DNA of 20,042 bases. Source: a virus. Under the pieces are notes generated by a model. It saw only the letters and a program-made list of their open reading frames with translations. It was not told the origin of the DNA and ran no database searches. Both the position numbers and the translations under genes were made by a program. The DNA lies in the IMG/VR virus record IMGVR_UViG_3300026094_000052, positions 1 through 20,042 of that record, one strand, 5' to 3'. The first letter of the stretch is position 1. Every line of letters starts with the position of its first letter. Shown here in pieces: positions 6,412 through 13,744 of the stretch.

Positions 6412-6666
6412 ATGGAAGAACTAAACGAAGTACAGAAAACAATCAAGGCAGCCCGCGATAGCGTATGGGTAATCGAAAGCACGATTGAACAGATTGATGG
6501 TGGTGACGAATTTACCGAGGAATTTTATAATTTAATTGACAGAAACGTCGGGCATCTAAAAAACGTTGTTGCTAGAACTGAGATAACAGAGTCTGATGAG
6601 GATATCACCGACCTTAATGCAGCAATTACGGCTGGTGAGACAAGGTTGTCCGCCTATAAGGAGTAA
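6412..6666 (+). CDS. Small helical protein of unknown function (84 aa)
   Basis: A strong AGGAG (6400-6404) precedes the ATG by seven bases and lies in the last codons of the sulfotransferase gene, so the two are co-translated. The product is acidic and predicted helical from its heptad-like spacing ('LNEVQKTIKAARDSVWVIE'). Its C-terminal half ('NVGHLKNVVARTEITESDED' then 'LNAAITAG') echoes the end of the 83-residue protein at 961-1212. I recognise no family. It is the last gene of the sigma70-promoter unit and is followed by the tandem late boxes, so it could belong to either the modification genes or the fibre helpers. Confidence 0.7.
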   Translation: MEELNEVQKTIKAARDSVWVIESTIEQIDGGDEFTEEFYNLIDRNVGHLKNVVARTEITESDEDITDLNAAITAGETRLSAYKE

Positions 6667-6677
6667 TCCGTATTTGA

Positions 6678-6685
6678 TATAAATA
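6678..6685 (+). promoter_or_regulatory. Late promoter box 1 (TATAAATA)
   Basis: This exact T4 late consensus TATAAATA lies in the 67-base gap after the 84-residue gene, 14 bases upstream of a second identical box. T4-like late promoters need only this -10-like element plus phage sigma and sliding-clamp factors. It would drive the 677-residue gene and those downstream. Confidence 0.65.
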
Positions 6686-6691
6686 ATTTTG

Positions 6692-6699
6692 TATAAATA
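6692..6699 (+). promoter_or_regulatory. Late promoter box 2 (TATAAATA)
   Basis: A second exact TATAAATA in the same gap, 34 bases before the ATG at 6734, leaves room for a start near 6706-6711 and a short leader. Its downstream bases ACAGT match those after the box at 1208. Of the two boxes this is the better placed. Confidence 0.72.
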
Positions 6700-6733
6700 A
6701 CAGTGTTAGTTAACTGATTATTCCGGGGTAAAA

Positions 6734-8767
6734 ATGTCAGATCTTCCTGATCTTCCGCTTGAGGAACTTATTAATCGAGAATTAGGTAAAAATTCTCGAG
6801 AAAAGATTAATGAAATTGTTCGTTTCATTAATAATATTGATGAGCTTCTTCCGCCAGGACCACCCGGACCTCCGGGGCCAGAAGGTGATCCCGGTAAGGA
6901 CCTTAATATACTTCTTAATGTAATTGGGTTTTCGGAAGACGCAAGCGGATTTCCTGATACTGCTGAACTTGGCAATGCATGGTTACTTGTCGGTGATGGG
7001 AGTCAGGAAGATGCTGAGGTTTATATTTGGGTCGGAGATCAGTGGGAATTTGCATTTGAGTTTACTGTTCAGCCATTAGATCCATTTCTTAATGTACTTT
7101 ATGTTACTAAGAATGGAAGCGATGATCAATATGATGGATTTTCACCAGAAAAATCTTTTTTTACAATCGGTGCGGCCCTTCAAGCAGCTAGTGAACTTGA
7201 TACCCCCGTAAGTATAAAGGTCTATCCCGGTACATATGTTGAGGATGGCAATTTAGAAATTCCCCCTAACTGTTCGCTTATCTCTGATAGCGGTCAATAT
7301 GTAACAAATATAGTTGCCTCACAGATATGTCGCGATGAATTTCGTAATATGTTTCTTGTGAATTCTGGTTGTTATGTACAAGGATTTACATTTAGAAATC
7401 AAAAGATAGACAATTTTAATGACCCCTCTGGCGGATTTGCAATTGCCTTTGCCCCTGGTGCTACAATTATCCGAACTCCTTATATTCGTGATTGTAGTCA
7501 GGTTAGTAATTATGAAGGAGATGCAATTACAAATGCTTTAGAACAAATTCCTGACGGCTTTTCATTTGATAATGATAATTATACAGTTGAACCTAATCCT
7601 CAGGTAGGAGCCGGAGGAGGGGTGATTCTTGTTGACCGAGCAGTATTAAATCCAAATTCCATTTTTCCAGGTATGTTATCGTTTGGCGCAACACCTAGAT
7701 CACCAAACGGTCTAGGTTACGTGGTAAAAAATGGCGGCTACATGAACGGCATCAGTTCAATTTCAATCTTTACTCAATGTGGATTCTATGCGTTAAATGG
7801 TGGGCAGCTAAGTTTGAATAACTCGGCTACACAGTTCGGAGATGTATCAATTCGTGCAAGAGGATTTACATGGGTCGTAAGACCGTTGGATTCAACAGAT
7901 ACACATAAATCAGATACGGCCGCAAATTTAATTCTTAATAATCAAGATGTAATTATTGATGATATGTGGGATGCTCTTGTTGGTGAATATGGTGCATTGG
8001 TAAACATACCCGAACAAGAAGAATCGTTCAAAAGTGTTGCTAATAATCTATGTAGGGCACTTAGATTTGATTTACGAGACGGTGGTGACGAGGTTACAAA
8101 GTCGTTTACTCTTACTCGATTTGATTATCAGGCAGAGTATGTATTTGAATCAGAATTAAAGGATCCTTATATTTTTTCGTGGGAATTTATTAGAGATCGG
8201 ATTAATACTCTTCTATCGGGCGATTCAGACTCACAATCAGCAGTAAATGGGTTAATTAATACCGTACTTATTGGTACTATAAATGGTGCGCCTCCAACAG
8301 AAAACGTATCGTCTGTTGAGGGCGACCCAGATTCTGAGCTCTCAGGATTTATTGGTGCAAATCTCGATGGATCTACTCCGATTATTCTTGCTGAAGATAC
8401 GTTACTCCTCTGGCAATATGATGAGGAATATGATATATGGGAAGACATAGGATTAACTCAAAAAATTAGATTTGGATCAATTGTCGAAAGCCTTGCCCAT
8501 CAATTTAATAATGCCGGTGCAGGAGTTAACTCAAATGCTCTTCCATTAAACGTAGGTAAACCGGGACAAAATCGAGACGTGCCTTTTACAGTACTTCAAC
8601 AAAATTTTGGCCGAGTAAGATGGTCCGGTTCAGACGAACGAAATAATCAGTACTTTGCCGGTGGCACAAGAATTAATGGCGTTACTGGTCGTCTTGAAGG
8701 CACACCATTTACCAGCGGTGTTAGACAAATTGCCCGAAGGATTGCTAATTCTCGTGGATTGATTTAA
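6734..8767 (+). CDS. Virion structural protein with collagen-like stretch and beta-helix (677 aa)
   Basis: An acidic helical N-terminus leads into five Gly-X-Y triplets at residues 42-56 (PGPPGPPGPEGDPGKD), a short collagen-like trimerising segment. Next come 'NAWLLVGDGS' and 'EVYIWVGDQWEF', a small module often joined to collagen stretches in phage fibres. Residues 121-185 read 'VLYVTKNGSDDQYDGFSPEK' and 'IKVYPGTYVEDGNLEI', the usual entry to a pectate-lyase-type right-handed beta-helix ('V.PGTY.E'). The C-terminus ('VLQQNFGRVRWSG', 'GVRQIARRIANSRGLI') is unlike S74 domains. By position it replaces T4 baseplate/fibre genes around 9-10, and similar proteins are, to my knowledge, virion components of marine T4-like phages. 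The start follows GGGG by five bases and two late boxes. A baseplate-to-fibre connector or beta-helical spike is likely; no enzymatic residues can be assigned. Confidence 0.78.
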   Translation: MSDLPDLPLEELINRELGKNSREKINEIVRFINNIDELLPPGPPGPPGPEGDPGKDLNILLNVIGFSEDASGFPDTAELGNAWLLVGDGSQEDAEVYIWVGDQWEFAFEFTVQPLDPFLNVLYVTKNGSDDQYDGFSPEKSFFTIGAALQAASELDTPVSIKVYPGTYVEDGNLEIPPNCSLISDSGQYVTNIVASQICRDEFRNMFLVNSGCYVQGFTFRNQKIDNFNDPSGGFAIAFAPGATIIRTPYIRDCSQVSNYEGDAITNALEQIPDGFSFDNDNYTVEPNPQVGAGGGVILVDRAVLNPNSIFPGMLSFGATPRSPNGLGYVVKNGGYMNGISSISIFTQCGFYALNGGQLSLNNSATQFGDVSIRARGFTWVVRPLDSTDTHKSDTAANLILNNQDVIIDDMWDALVGEYGALVNIPEQEESFKSVANNLCRALRFDLRDGGDEVTKSFTLTRFDYQAEYVFESELKDPYIFSWEFIRDRINTLLSGDSDSQSAVNGLINTVLIGTINGAPPTENVSSVEGDPDSELSGFIGANLDGSTPIILAEDTLLLWQYDEEYDIWEDIGLTQKIRFGSIVESLAHQFNNAGAGVNSNALPLNVGKPGQNRDVPFTVLQQNFGRVRWSGSDERNNQYFAGGTRINGVTGRLEGTPFTSGVRQIARRIANSRGLI

Positions 8768-8781
8768 TAAACTTATTTTTT

Positions 8782-8798
8782 GGAGACAAATGTAAATG
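8782..8798 (+). promoter_or_regulatory. Ribosome binding site followed by a start-stop (ATGTAA) and the true ATG
   Basis: GGAG (8782-8785) is followed four bases later by ATG-TAA (8790-8795) and directly by ATG at 8796, the start of the 142-residue gene. The first ATG gives a one-codon reading frame; only 8796 leads into a gene. Initiation at the first ATG might reduce translation of the second. Confidence 0.4.
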
Positions 8799-9224
8799 GA
8801 TCCCATTATTACAGATCAAGCACCATCAGCAAAACCATTTGCTGTGTCACAATTTCTTACAACAGCGTATAATGATATTATTGTTGTTCGTGGGTTTAAT
8901 GTACCTGAAGTAGGATTTTCTGCCGATAGACGTGATGTTCCTGGTGTTGCAGAAATTTCATCACCACTTATTCTTGCAAATAATACGGGTTCGGCAAAGA
9001 CTGTTAGTGTAAGAATTCAAAGAGGTGGAGCAAATTTTATTATTGTAAATGATATAATTGTTGAGGCAAATGATGTTGTTTATTTGCCATTAAATGGTCA
9101 ATTTCTTTTATCGGATACCAATGATAGACTTCAAGCAGTTGCTGATGCCAATGGCGCCGTAACTGCGCATATCTCGTATACACAAGGCCAGGCGGAATTA
9201 AATAATCCTCTCGGTGATAACTAA
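8796..9224 (+). CDS. Small beta-rich virion protein (142 aa)
   Basis: The sequence is almost wholly beta-strand in character: 'LTTAYNDIIVVRGFNVPE', 'TVSVRIQRGGANFIIVNDII', 'VVYLPLNGQFLLSD', 'RLQAVADANGAVTAHISYTQ'. This order (strand on time-invariant T/Y residues, 'LANNTGSAKTVSVRI', 'L-x-L-x-G-x-F-x-L', 'AxANGAVxxHISY') is that of small structural proteins encoded among fibre genes of many marine phages, probably a jelly-roll-like decoration or fibre-joint protein. No signal peptide or catalytic motif is present. It sits between the beta-helix protein and the 819-residue fibre, overlapping the latter by one base (TAATG). The name is by resemblance only; a role in attaching the following fibre is inference. 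Confidence 0.66.
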   Translation: MDPIITDQAPSAKPFAVSQFLTTAYNDIIVVRGFNVPEVGFSADRRDVPGVAEISSPLILANNTGSAKTVSVRIQRGGANFIIVNDIIVEANDVVYLPLNGQFLLSDTNDRLQAVADANGAVTAHISYTQGQAELNNPLGDN

Positions 9225-11683
9225 TGAAAACACAGAAACGTCTTAATGATAATATTATTGGACCGAGTAAAAAATACTCTACTCCAATTACTCTCGATCC
9301 TGCGTATTATGAAGGCGCTATCATTTATGCAGATGGCGAGTTATATTATTCAAATGGAGAGGTTTGGCAAAATCCCGCAATTGAACTACCGGATAATATT
9401 TGGGTAGGCGATATAGATCTAGAGAATGATACCAATAAATCACTAAGATTTCAAAGAAAAACAACCGCCGAAACCGATTCATTTACTGGTGAACCGGGAC
9501 AGGTCACAGTAGATACAACAAAAAACACGCTCGTGGTTCATGATGGTACTACAGGTGGTAGTACACTTGTATCTGAATTAGGTTCACAGTCGCTTTCAAA
9601 TAAAACGTTAAATCTGAGTGATACGACCATAACTGGAATCAATGGTGACGGACTTAATGTAAGTGAAGGCGAGCTAAATATTGACCGTACTGTAGTGGTT
9701 ACCACAGATAGCAATCAAACCATTACTGGTACAAAAACATTTAATTCGCAAATACTGTTAAATAATGCAAACGGAATTAGAACCAATCAGTCATCATTTA
9801 ATCTCATTCCTCAAAATGCAGTAAACGTAAATATCGCAAATGCTGCTACAAATATTTCCATTGCTTCCAGTGAAGGCGAGACGGTAATAAACAATAGTCT
9901 TGTAGTAGAAAAAGATCTTATTGTAAATGGTGATACCGTAACAACATCAACCGATATATTAATTTTAGAAGATAAGATTCTTTCTTTACTTAATCTTGAA
10001 GAATCAGGTGATCCAGAACCAACCGACGGTCTTGCAGACGGTGGTGGTATCGAATTAAACGGCACCACCGTAAAGGAATTTAAATGGTTCGATTCAACAG
10101 AGGCATGGACAAGTTCTGAAAATATTGATATTAACTCGGGTAAATCTTACTTAATTAATGGCGAGTCGGTATTATCCGAAAATACTCTTGAATCAGCTAT
10201 TACAGATTCCTCACTTACATCAGTCGGTACCTTAACAACCGGAACCTGGAATGCAACTGCAATTTCGTCTTTATACGGTGGTACAGGTCAGACAAGTTAT
10301 ATCGACGGTGAATTACTTATTGGTAATAGCGATGGTAATACTCTTGGTAAGGCTCGGCTTACAGAAGGTTCAGGTATTTCCATTTCCAATGGAAACGCTT
10401 CAATTACAGTATCCAATTCTGATCCTGGATCCGCGCAAAACATTTTTAAGAATATTGCGGACGAAACTGGCAATACACAGTTTTCTACGGAAACTAATAA
10501 CGATACAATCAGATTCGCTGGTAGTGGAACAGCATCTGTTGCGTTTAGTGAAGAAACCAATACTATAACAATTAATACACCTGAGGCAACACTTGCGCCC
10601 GCTGAAAACGGTGGGATAAATGTGGTCGAAGGTACAATAAGTGTTGATAATACTGTTGTTCGTACCTCTGGTGATCAAACCATAGATGGCGTAAAAACAT
10701 TTAATAGTTCCATAGATGGAGATATTAATGGCAATGCCGGCACAGCTACGGCGCTTGAAACTGCTCGTACAATTAACGGTGTGTCATTTGACGGTACAGA
10801 AGATATTACTGTTTCAACGACAACAACCGAATCTCTTACGGCAGGGGACGGTCTTACCGGAGGTTCATTTGATGGTACCACAGCAGTAACCTTTGCAAAC
10901 GGTGATAAAGGTTCTGATCAGAGTATTTTTAAGACAATTCGTGACGAATCCGATGCCAATCAAATTACTGCAAACGGAAATTCTGATTTTATTAAGTTTG
11001 TCGGTGGTACCGGTACAGATATTACGTTTAATTCAAGTGAAAACACTATTACGATTGAATCCACTGGCGAAGAAGTTCCTGAGCCTGACGTATTTAAAAA
11101 TATCGGGGATTCTAATGGCGCAGTTCAATTTTTTGCCGAAGGTGCAAATGACACATTATTATTTGATGGCGAGGGTGATACTAACGTCACTTTTGTTCAA
11201 GACACAGAAAATAATACAAAAACTGTAGTTATATCCACTGATTCAAGCATTGATATAACCGATAATAATACCACAAATTCCGATTTATATCCAGTCTTTA
11301 GTAACGAAACTGTCGGTAATATTACTGGATTAAATGTAAATTCACAAAGGCTCACATTTAATCCATCAACTGGCACGCTTGCTGCTACAAACTTTAATTC
11401 ACTTTCTGATGCTAGATACAAGACCAATATAAATAAAATTCGTAACCCTCTTGGAACCATCGAAGAAATTGAGGGCGTGTCATTTAATTGGAAGGAAACC
11501 GGTGAACAATCAATTGGTTTTATTGCACAGGAAATTGAAAAGGTTCTTCCAGAACTAGTATATTCCGATGATAGTGGAAGAAAATTGCTGTCATATGGTA
11601 ATATTACAGCATTACTTCTTGAGGCAATTAAACAGCAGCAAGTGATGATTAATCAATTAATGAACGATAGGTCTGATAAATAA
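9224..11683 (+). CDS. Large modular tail fibre with S74 self-cleaving chaperone (819 aa)
   Basis: The start overlaps the previous stop (TAATG). Residues about 86-112 ('GEPGQVTVDTTKNTLVVHDG') are a widespread fibre module also seen at the base of tropism-determinant proteins. The middle carries two 'D/NQTI-x-G-x-KTFNS' units, 'GTLTTGTWNATAI', 'YGGTGQTSY', and three related units of about 50 residues opening with 'IFKNIAD', 'IFKTIRD' and 'VFKNIGD'. Residues 728-819 are an S74 domain: SDARYK (Ser728, Lys733) is the cleavage dyad, followed by 'SIGFIAQEIEKVLPELV' and a C-terminal 'ALLLEAIKQQQVMINQL' coiled coil. A mature 727-residue trimeric fibre is expected. 'GNAGTATALETARTING' with 'FDGTEDI' recurs in the next gene, showing shared modules. 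It is probably a main long or side fibre in the place of T4 genes 11-12; the receptor is unknown. Confidence 0.87.
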   Translation: MKTQKRLNDNIIGPSKKYSTPITLDPAYYEGAIIYADGELYYSNGEVWQNPAIELPDNIWVGDIDLENDTNKSLRFQRKTTAETDSFTGEPGQVTVDTTKNTLVVHDGTTGGSTLVSELGSQSLSNKTLNLSDTTITGINGDGLNVSEGELNIDRTVVVTTDSNQTITGTKTFNSQILLNNANGIRTNQSSFNLIPQNAVNVNIANAATNISIASSEGETVINNSLVVEKDLIVNGDTVTTSTDILILEDKILSLLNLEESGDPEPTDGLADGGGIELNGTTVKEFKWFDSTEAWTSSENIDINSGKSYLINGESVLSENTLESAITDSSLTSVGTLTTGTWNATAISSLYGGTGQTSYIDGELLIGNSDGNTLGKARLTEGSGISISNGNASITVSNSDPGSAQNIFKNIADETGNTQFSTETNNDTIRFAGSGTASVAFSEETNTITINTPEATLAPAENGGINVVEGTISVDNTVVRTSGDQTIDGVKTFNSSIDGDINGNAGTATALETARTINGVSFDGTEDITVSTTTTESLTAGDGLTGGSFDGTTAVTFANGDKGSDQSIFKTIRDESDANQITANGNSDFIKFVGGTGTDITFNSSENTITIESTGEEVPEPDVFKNIGDSNGAVQFFAEGANDTLLFDGEGDTNVTFVQDTENNTKTVVISTDSSIDITDNNTTNSDLYPVFSNETVGNITGLNVNSQRLTFNPSTGTLAATNFNSLSDARYKTNINKIRNPLGTIEEIEGVSFNWKETGEQSIGFIAQEIEKVLPELVYSDDSGRKLLSYGNITALLLEAIKQQQVMINQLMNDRSDK

Positions 11684-12810
11684 TGTCAACTCAGTTAACA
11701 ACAAGAATATCCGAAGGCGGTACTGGTGTAACGGTAAAAGATGCGCCGCTCACAAATTCGGAAGTTGATAATAATTTTATTTCTCTTAAAGACAATAAAC
11801 TTGAGGCTTCGAGTAATTTAAGCGATTTAACTAACGTTACGGCAGCCAGAAGTAATCTTAATGCTGTATCTACGGATGGTTCAAACGCCTCCGGTACGTG
11901 GTCAATATCTGTTAGCGGCAATGCCGCGACCGCAACGGCACTTCAAAACTCCGTTAAAATTAATAATATTGATTTTGATGGGACTGAAGATATAGATGTT
12001 GTTACTGGAATAATTTCATCTGGTTTTGGCATATCAAATTTTGCTGACTGGGATACTCAGACTGATATTACAATAGCAATTGACTCATCCGAAATTGCTA
12101 CAATTAAATCTGATCAGACAATTTCCGGTACAAAAACTTTTTCTGAGCCTATTACTCTTTCTAAAGAGACCACTGAAACAGATCATGCGGTTCGTGCTGA
12201 TCGTACCATTTCAGCCGGAGACGGTTTAACGGGTGGTGGAAATTTAACTGCCGACAGAACAATAGATGTTGATAACACCGTTGTTCGAACCACTCGTAAG
12301 ATAAGTACGGGAGAGGGTATTAGCGGCGGCGGTGATTTAGATTCAGATTTAACTCTATCTGTGGACGATACCGTTGTTCGTACTACAGGTACTCAAGAAC
12401 TCAGCGCTACCCAAATAGATTCACTGGGTGTGGGTACTCCTGCTTCAGAAGTTTCAGGTGAAATTAGGGCAACGGATAATATTACGGCATTTTATTCCTC
12501 TGATAGAAGACTGAAGGAAAATATAACTGAAATTGATTCTGCGTTGGGTAAAATTGCAAATATTTCTGGTGTTAATTTTGATTGGACAGACGAGGAATTA
12601 GACCGTCGTGGAGGCATCGATGATCTTTTTGTCCGTAAAAAATCTGTTGGTGTTATTGCCCAAGAAATTGAATCTGTTCTTCCAGAAGCTGTCGGTACAA
12701 GAAATGACGGATATAAAGGTGTTAGATATGAACTTATTGTACCACTTTTGATTCAAGCAATCAAAGAACAACAAGAGGTGATCGAATCTATTATTGATAA
12801 GATTCGATGA
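11683..12810 (+). CDS. Short tail fibre with S74 self-cleaving chaperone (375 aa)
   Basis: The ATG overlaps the previous stop (TAATG), so it is likely coupled to the 819-residue fibre. The N-terminus '[20 protein letters not shown]' followed by 'NNFISL' is a typical virion-attachment start of marine phage fibres. The shaft has two 'ISxGxGxxGGGxL' units joined by 'DDTVVRTT' linkers (roughly residues 180-245). Residues 273-375 form the S74 domain with the classic SDRRLKENI motif (Ser273, Lys278), '[18 protein letters not shown]', '[20 protein letters not shown]'. After cleavage a 272-residue fibre would remain. Modules shared with the larger fibre upstream ('AATATAL', 'FDGTEDI') suggest that the two arose by duplication and trimming, and they may compete for or stack on the same site. 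Fibre identity is confident, exact role open. Confidence 0.87.
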   Translation: MSTQLTTRISEGGTGVTVKDAPLTNSEVDNNFISLKDNKLEASSNLSDLTNVTAARSNLNAVSTDGSNASGTWSISVSGNAATATALQNSVKINNIDFDGTEDIDVVTGIISSGFGISNFADWDTQTDITIAIDSSEIATIKSDQTISGTKTFSEPITLSKETTETDHAVRADRTISAGDGLTGGGNLTADRTIDVDNTVVRTTRKISTGEGISGGGDLDSDLTLSVDDTVVRTTGTQELSATQIDSLGVGTPASEVSGEIRATDNITAFYSSDRRLKENITEIDSALGKIANISGVNFDWTDEELDRRGGIDDLFVRKKSVGVIAQEIESVLPEAVGTRNDGYKGVRYELIVPLLIQAIKEQQEVIESIIDKIR

Positions 12811-12814
12811 GAAT

Positions 12815-13723
12815 ATGTCCTTAAAAAGTGGTGAAATATCAGTATCTGAAATTAATGCTGCGAGAGGTGTAGCTGAGACAGCAGAAACTTCGTTTAATGA
12901 CCTTAAGGAATTTTCTGACGGCGCAAGAGAAACAATACCAAATGAGGAATTTACATTATCAGATGTAATTAAATTTTATCCGGTATCTGATTTAAAATCC
13001 GATGGTACAAATTTTCCTATTAATATAGAGGAAAGACCAGAGTATCTTGATCCCGATATTATTACCATTGAAGTGTATGAGAATGAAGGAATCTATATTC
13101 TTGGCCCTATTACCGATATGACGAGTTTTTTCCATCCTATTCGAGGGCAAAATCCTGACATTGGGCTTTGGGATGTAAGTACCGTACATACAATGAGAAA
13201 TGCATTTAAATTTTCCATTATGAAGAATATTGATTTTTCTGAGTGGGACACATCAAATGTAACTGATATGTTTGAAATGTTTGGACGTACTAACAGATTT
13301 GTTGGCACAGGTTTAGCTAATTGGGACACATCGTCTGTCACTGATATGGGATTTATGTTTTTTAGAGCATTAGAATTTAACGAGGATATAGGCAGTTGGG
13401 ATACGTCATCTGTTACCAATATGGAAAGAATGTTTATTGAGGCGCTTACATTTAATCAAGATATAGGTGATTGGGATACATCGAATGTTACTGATATGAC
13501 CTCTATGTTTGCTAACGCATTCGAATTTAATCAAGATATAGGTGATTGGAACACATCGTCTGTCACTGATATGGAAGGAATGTTTAGTGGTGCAAGAGAC
13601 TTTAATCAAGATCTAACCGGATGGAACGTTGTTAATATTCCAGAAAAACCTGAACGGTTTGCTAATAATTCTGCATTTGAGGAATCGAACTATCCCATCT
13701 GGGGTACAACAGGTTCACCATAA
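12815..13723 (+). CDS. BspA-type leucine-rich-repeat virion protein (302 aa)
   Basis: Residues 1-33 ('[19 protein letters not shown]') resemble the short N-terminal segment ('SGxISxSxI') that anchors several marine phage virion proteins. Residues from about 99 to 271 are BspA/DUF285-type repeats, consensus W-D-T-S-S-V-T-D-M-x-x-M-F-x-x-A-x-x-F-N-Q-D-I-G, with Trp at 119, 144, 170, 195, 220, 245 and 270, a period of 25 (once 26). The family occurs on surface proteins of bacteria and protists and mediates binding. There is no signal peptide or membrane anchor, consistent with assembly on the virion. I chose ATG 12815; an in-frame TTG at 12794 would add seven residues but overlaps the S74 fibre. 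The ribosome site is weak. It occupies the place of T4 wac (fibritin) just before gene 13. A receptor-binding or whisker-like role is inferred. Confidence 0.8.
   Translation: MSLKSGEISVSEINAARGVAETAETSFNDLKEFSDGARETIPNEEFTLSDVIKFYPVSDLKSDGTNFPINIEERPEYLDPDIITIEVYENEGIYILGPITDMTSFFHPIRGQNPDIGLWDVSTVHTMRNAFKFSIMKNIDFSEWDTSNVTDMFEMFGRTNRFVGTGLANWDTSSVTDMGFMFFRALEFNEDIGSWDTSSVTNMERMFIEALTFNQDIGDWDTSNVTDMTSMFANAFEFNQDIGDWNTSSVTDMEGMFSGARDFNQDLTGWNVVNIPEKPERFANNSAFEESNYPIWGTTGSP
13169..13624 (+). repeat. 75-bp tandem coding repeats (25-residue BspA units)
   Basis: About six units run between Trp119 and Trp270 of the BspA-type protein, with a 25-residue period and a single 26-residue unit. The last three full units are closest ('[16 protein letters not shown]' and variants), with long identical DNA stretches such as TTTAATCAAGATATAGGTGA at two places. 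Internal duplication at the C-terminal side seems the most recent. Confidence 0.85.
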
Positions 13724-13744
13724 TACTAAATAGGATATTTTTGT

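Noticed and set aside
11428-11435. Exact TATAAATA inside the 819-residue fibre gene, about 250 bases before the next gene.
   Set aside because: It lies within the S74 coding sequence (Asn-Ile-Asn-Lys codons). One or two such matches are expected by chance in 20 kb of this composition, and the next gene is coupled by TAATG.
11675-11682. GATAAATA at the junction of the 819- and 375-residue fibre genes.
   Set aside because: A transcript from it would start after the ATG at 11683, and the sequence is explained by the codons Asp-Lys-stop.
12794-12814. TTG start at 12794 for the BspA-type protein.
   Set aside because: It overlaps the S74 fibre by 17 bases with no clear ribosome site. ATG 12815 gives the expected 'MSLKSGEIS' start, although its own site is weak.
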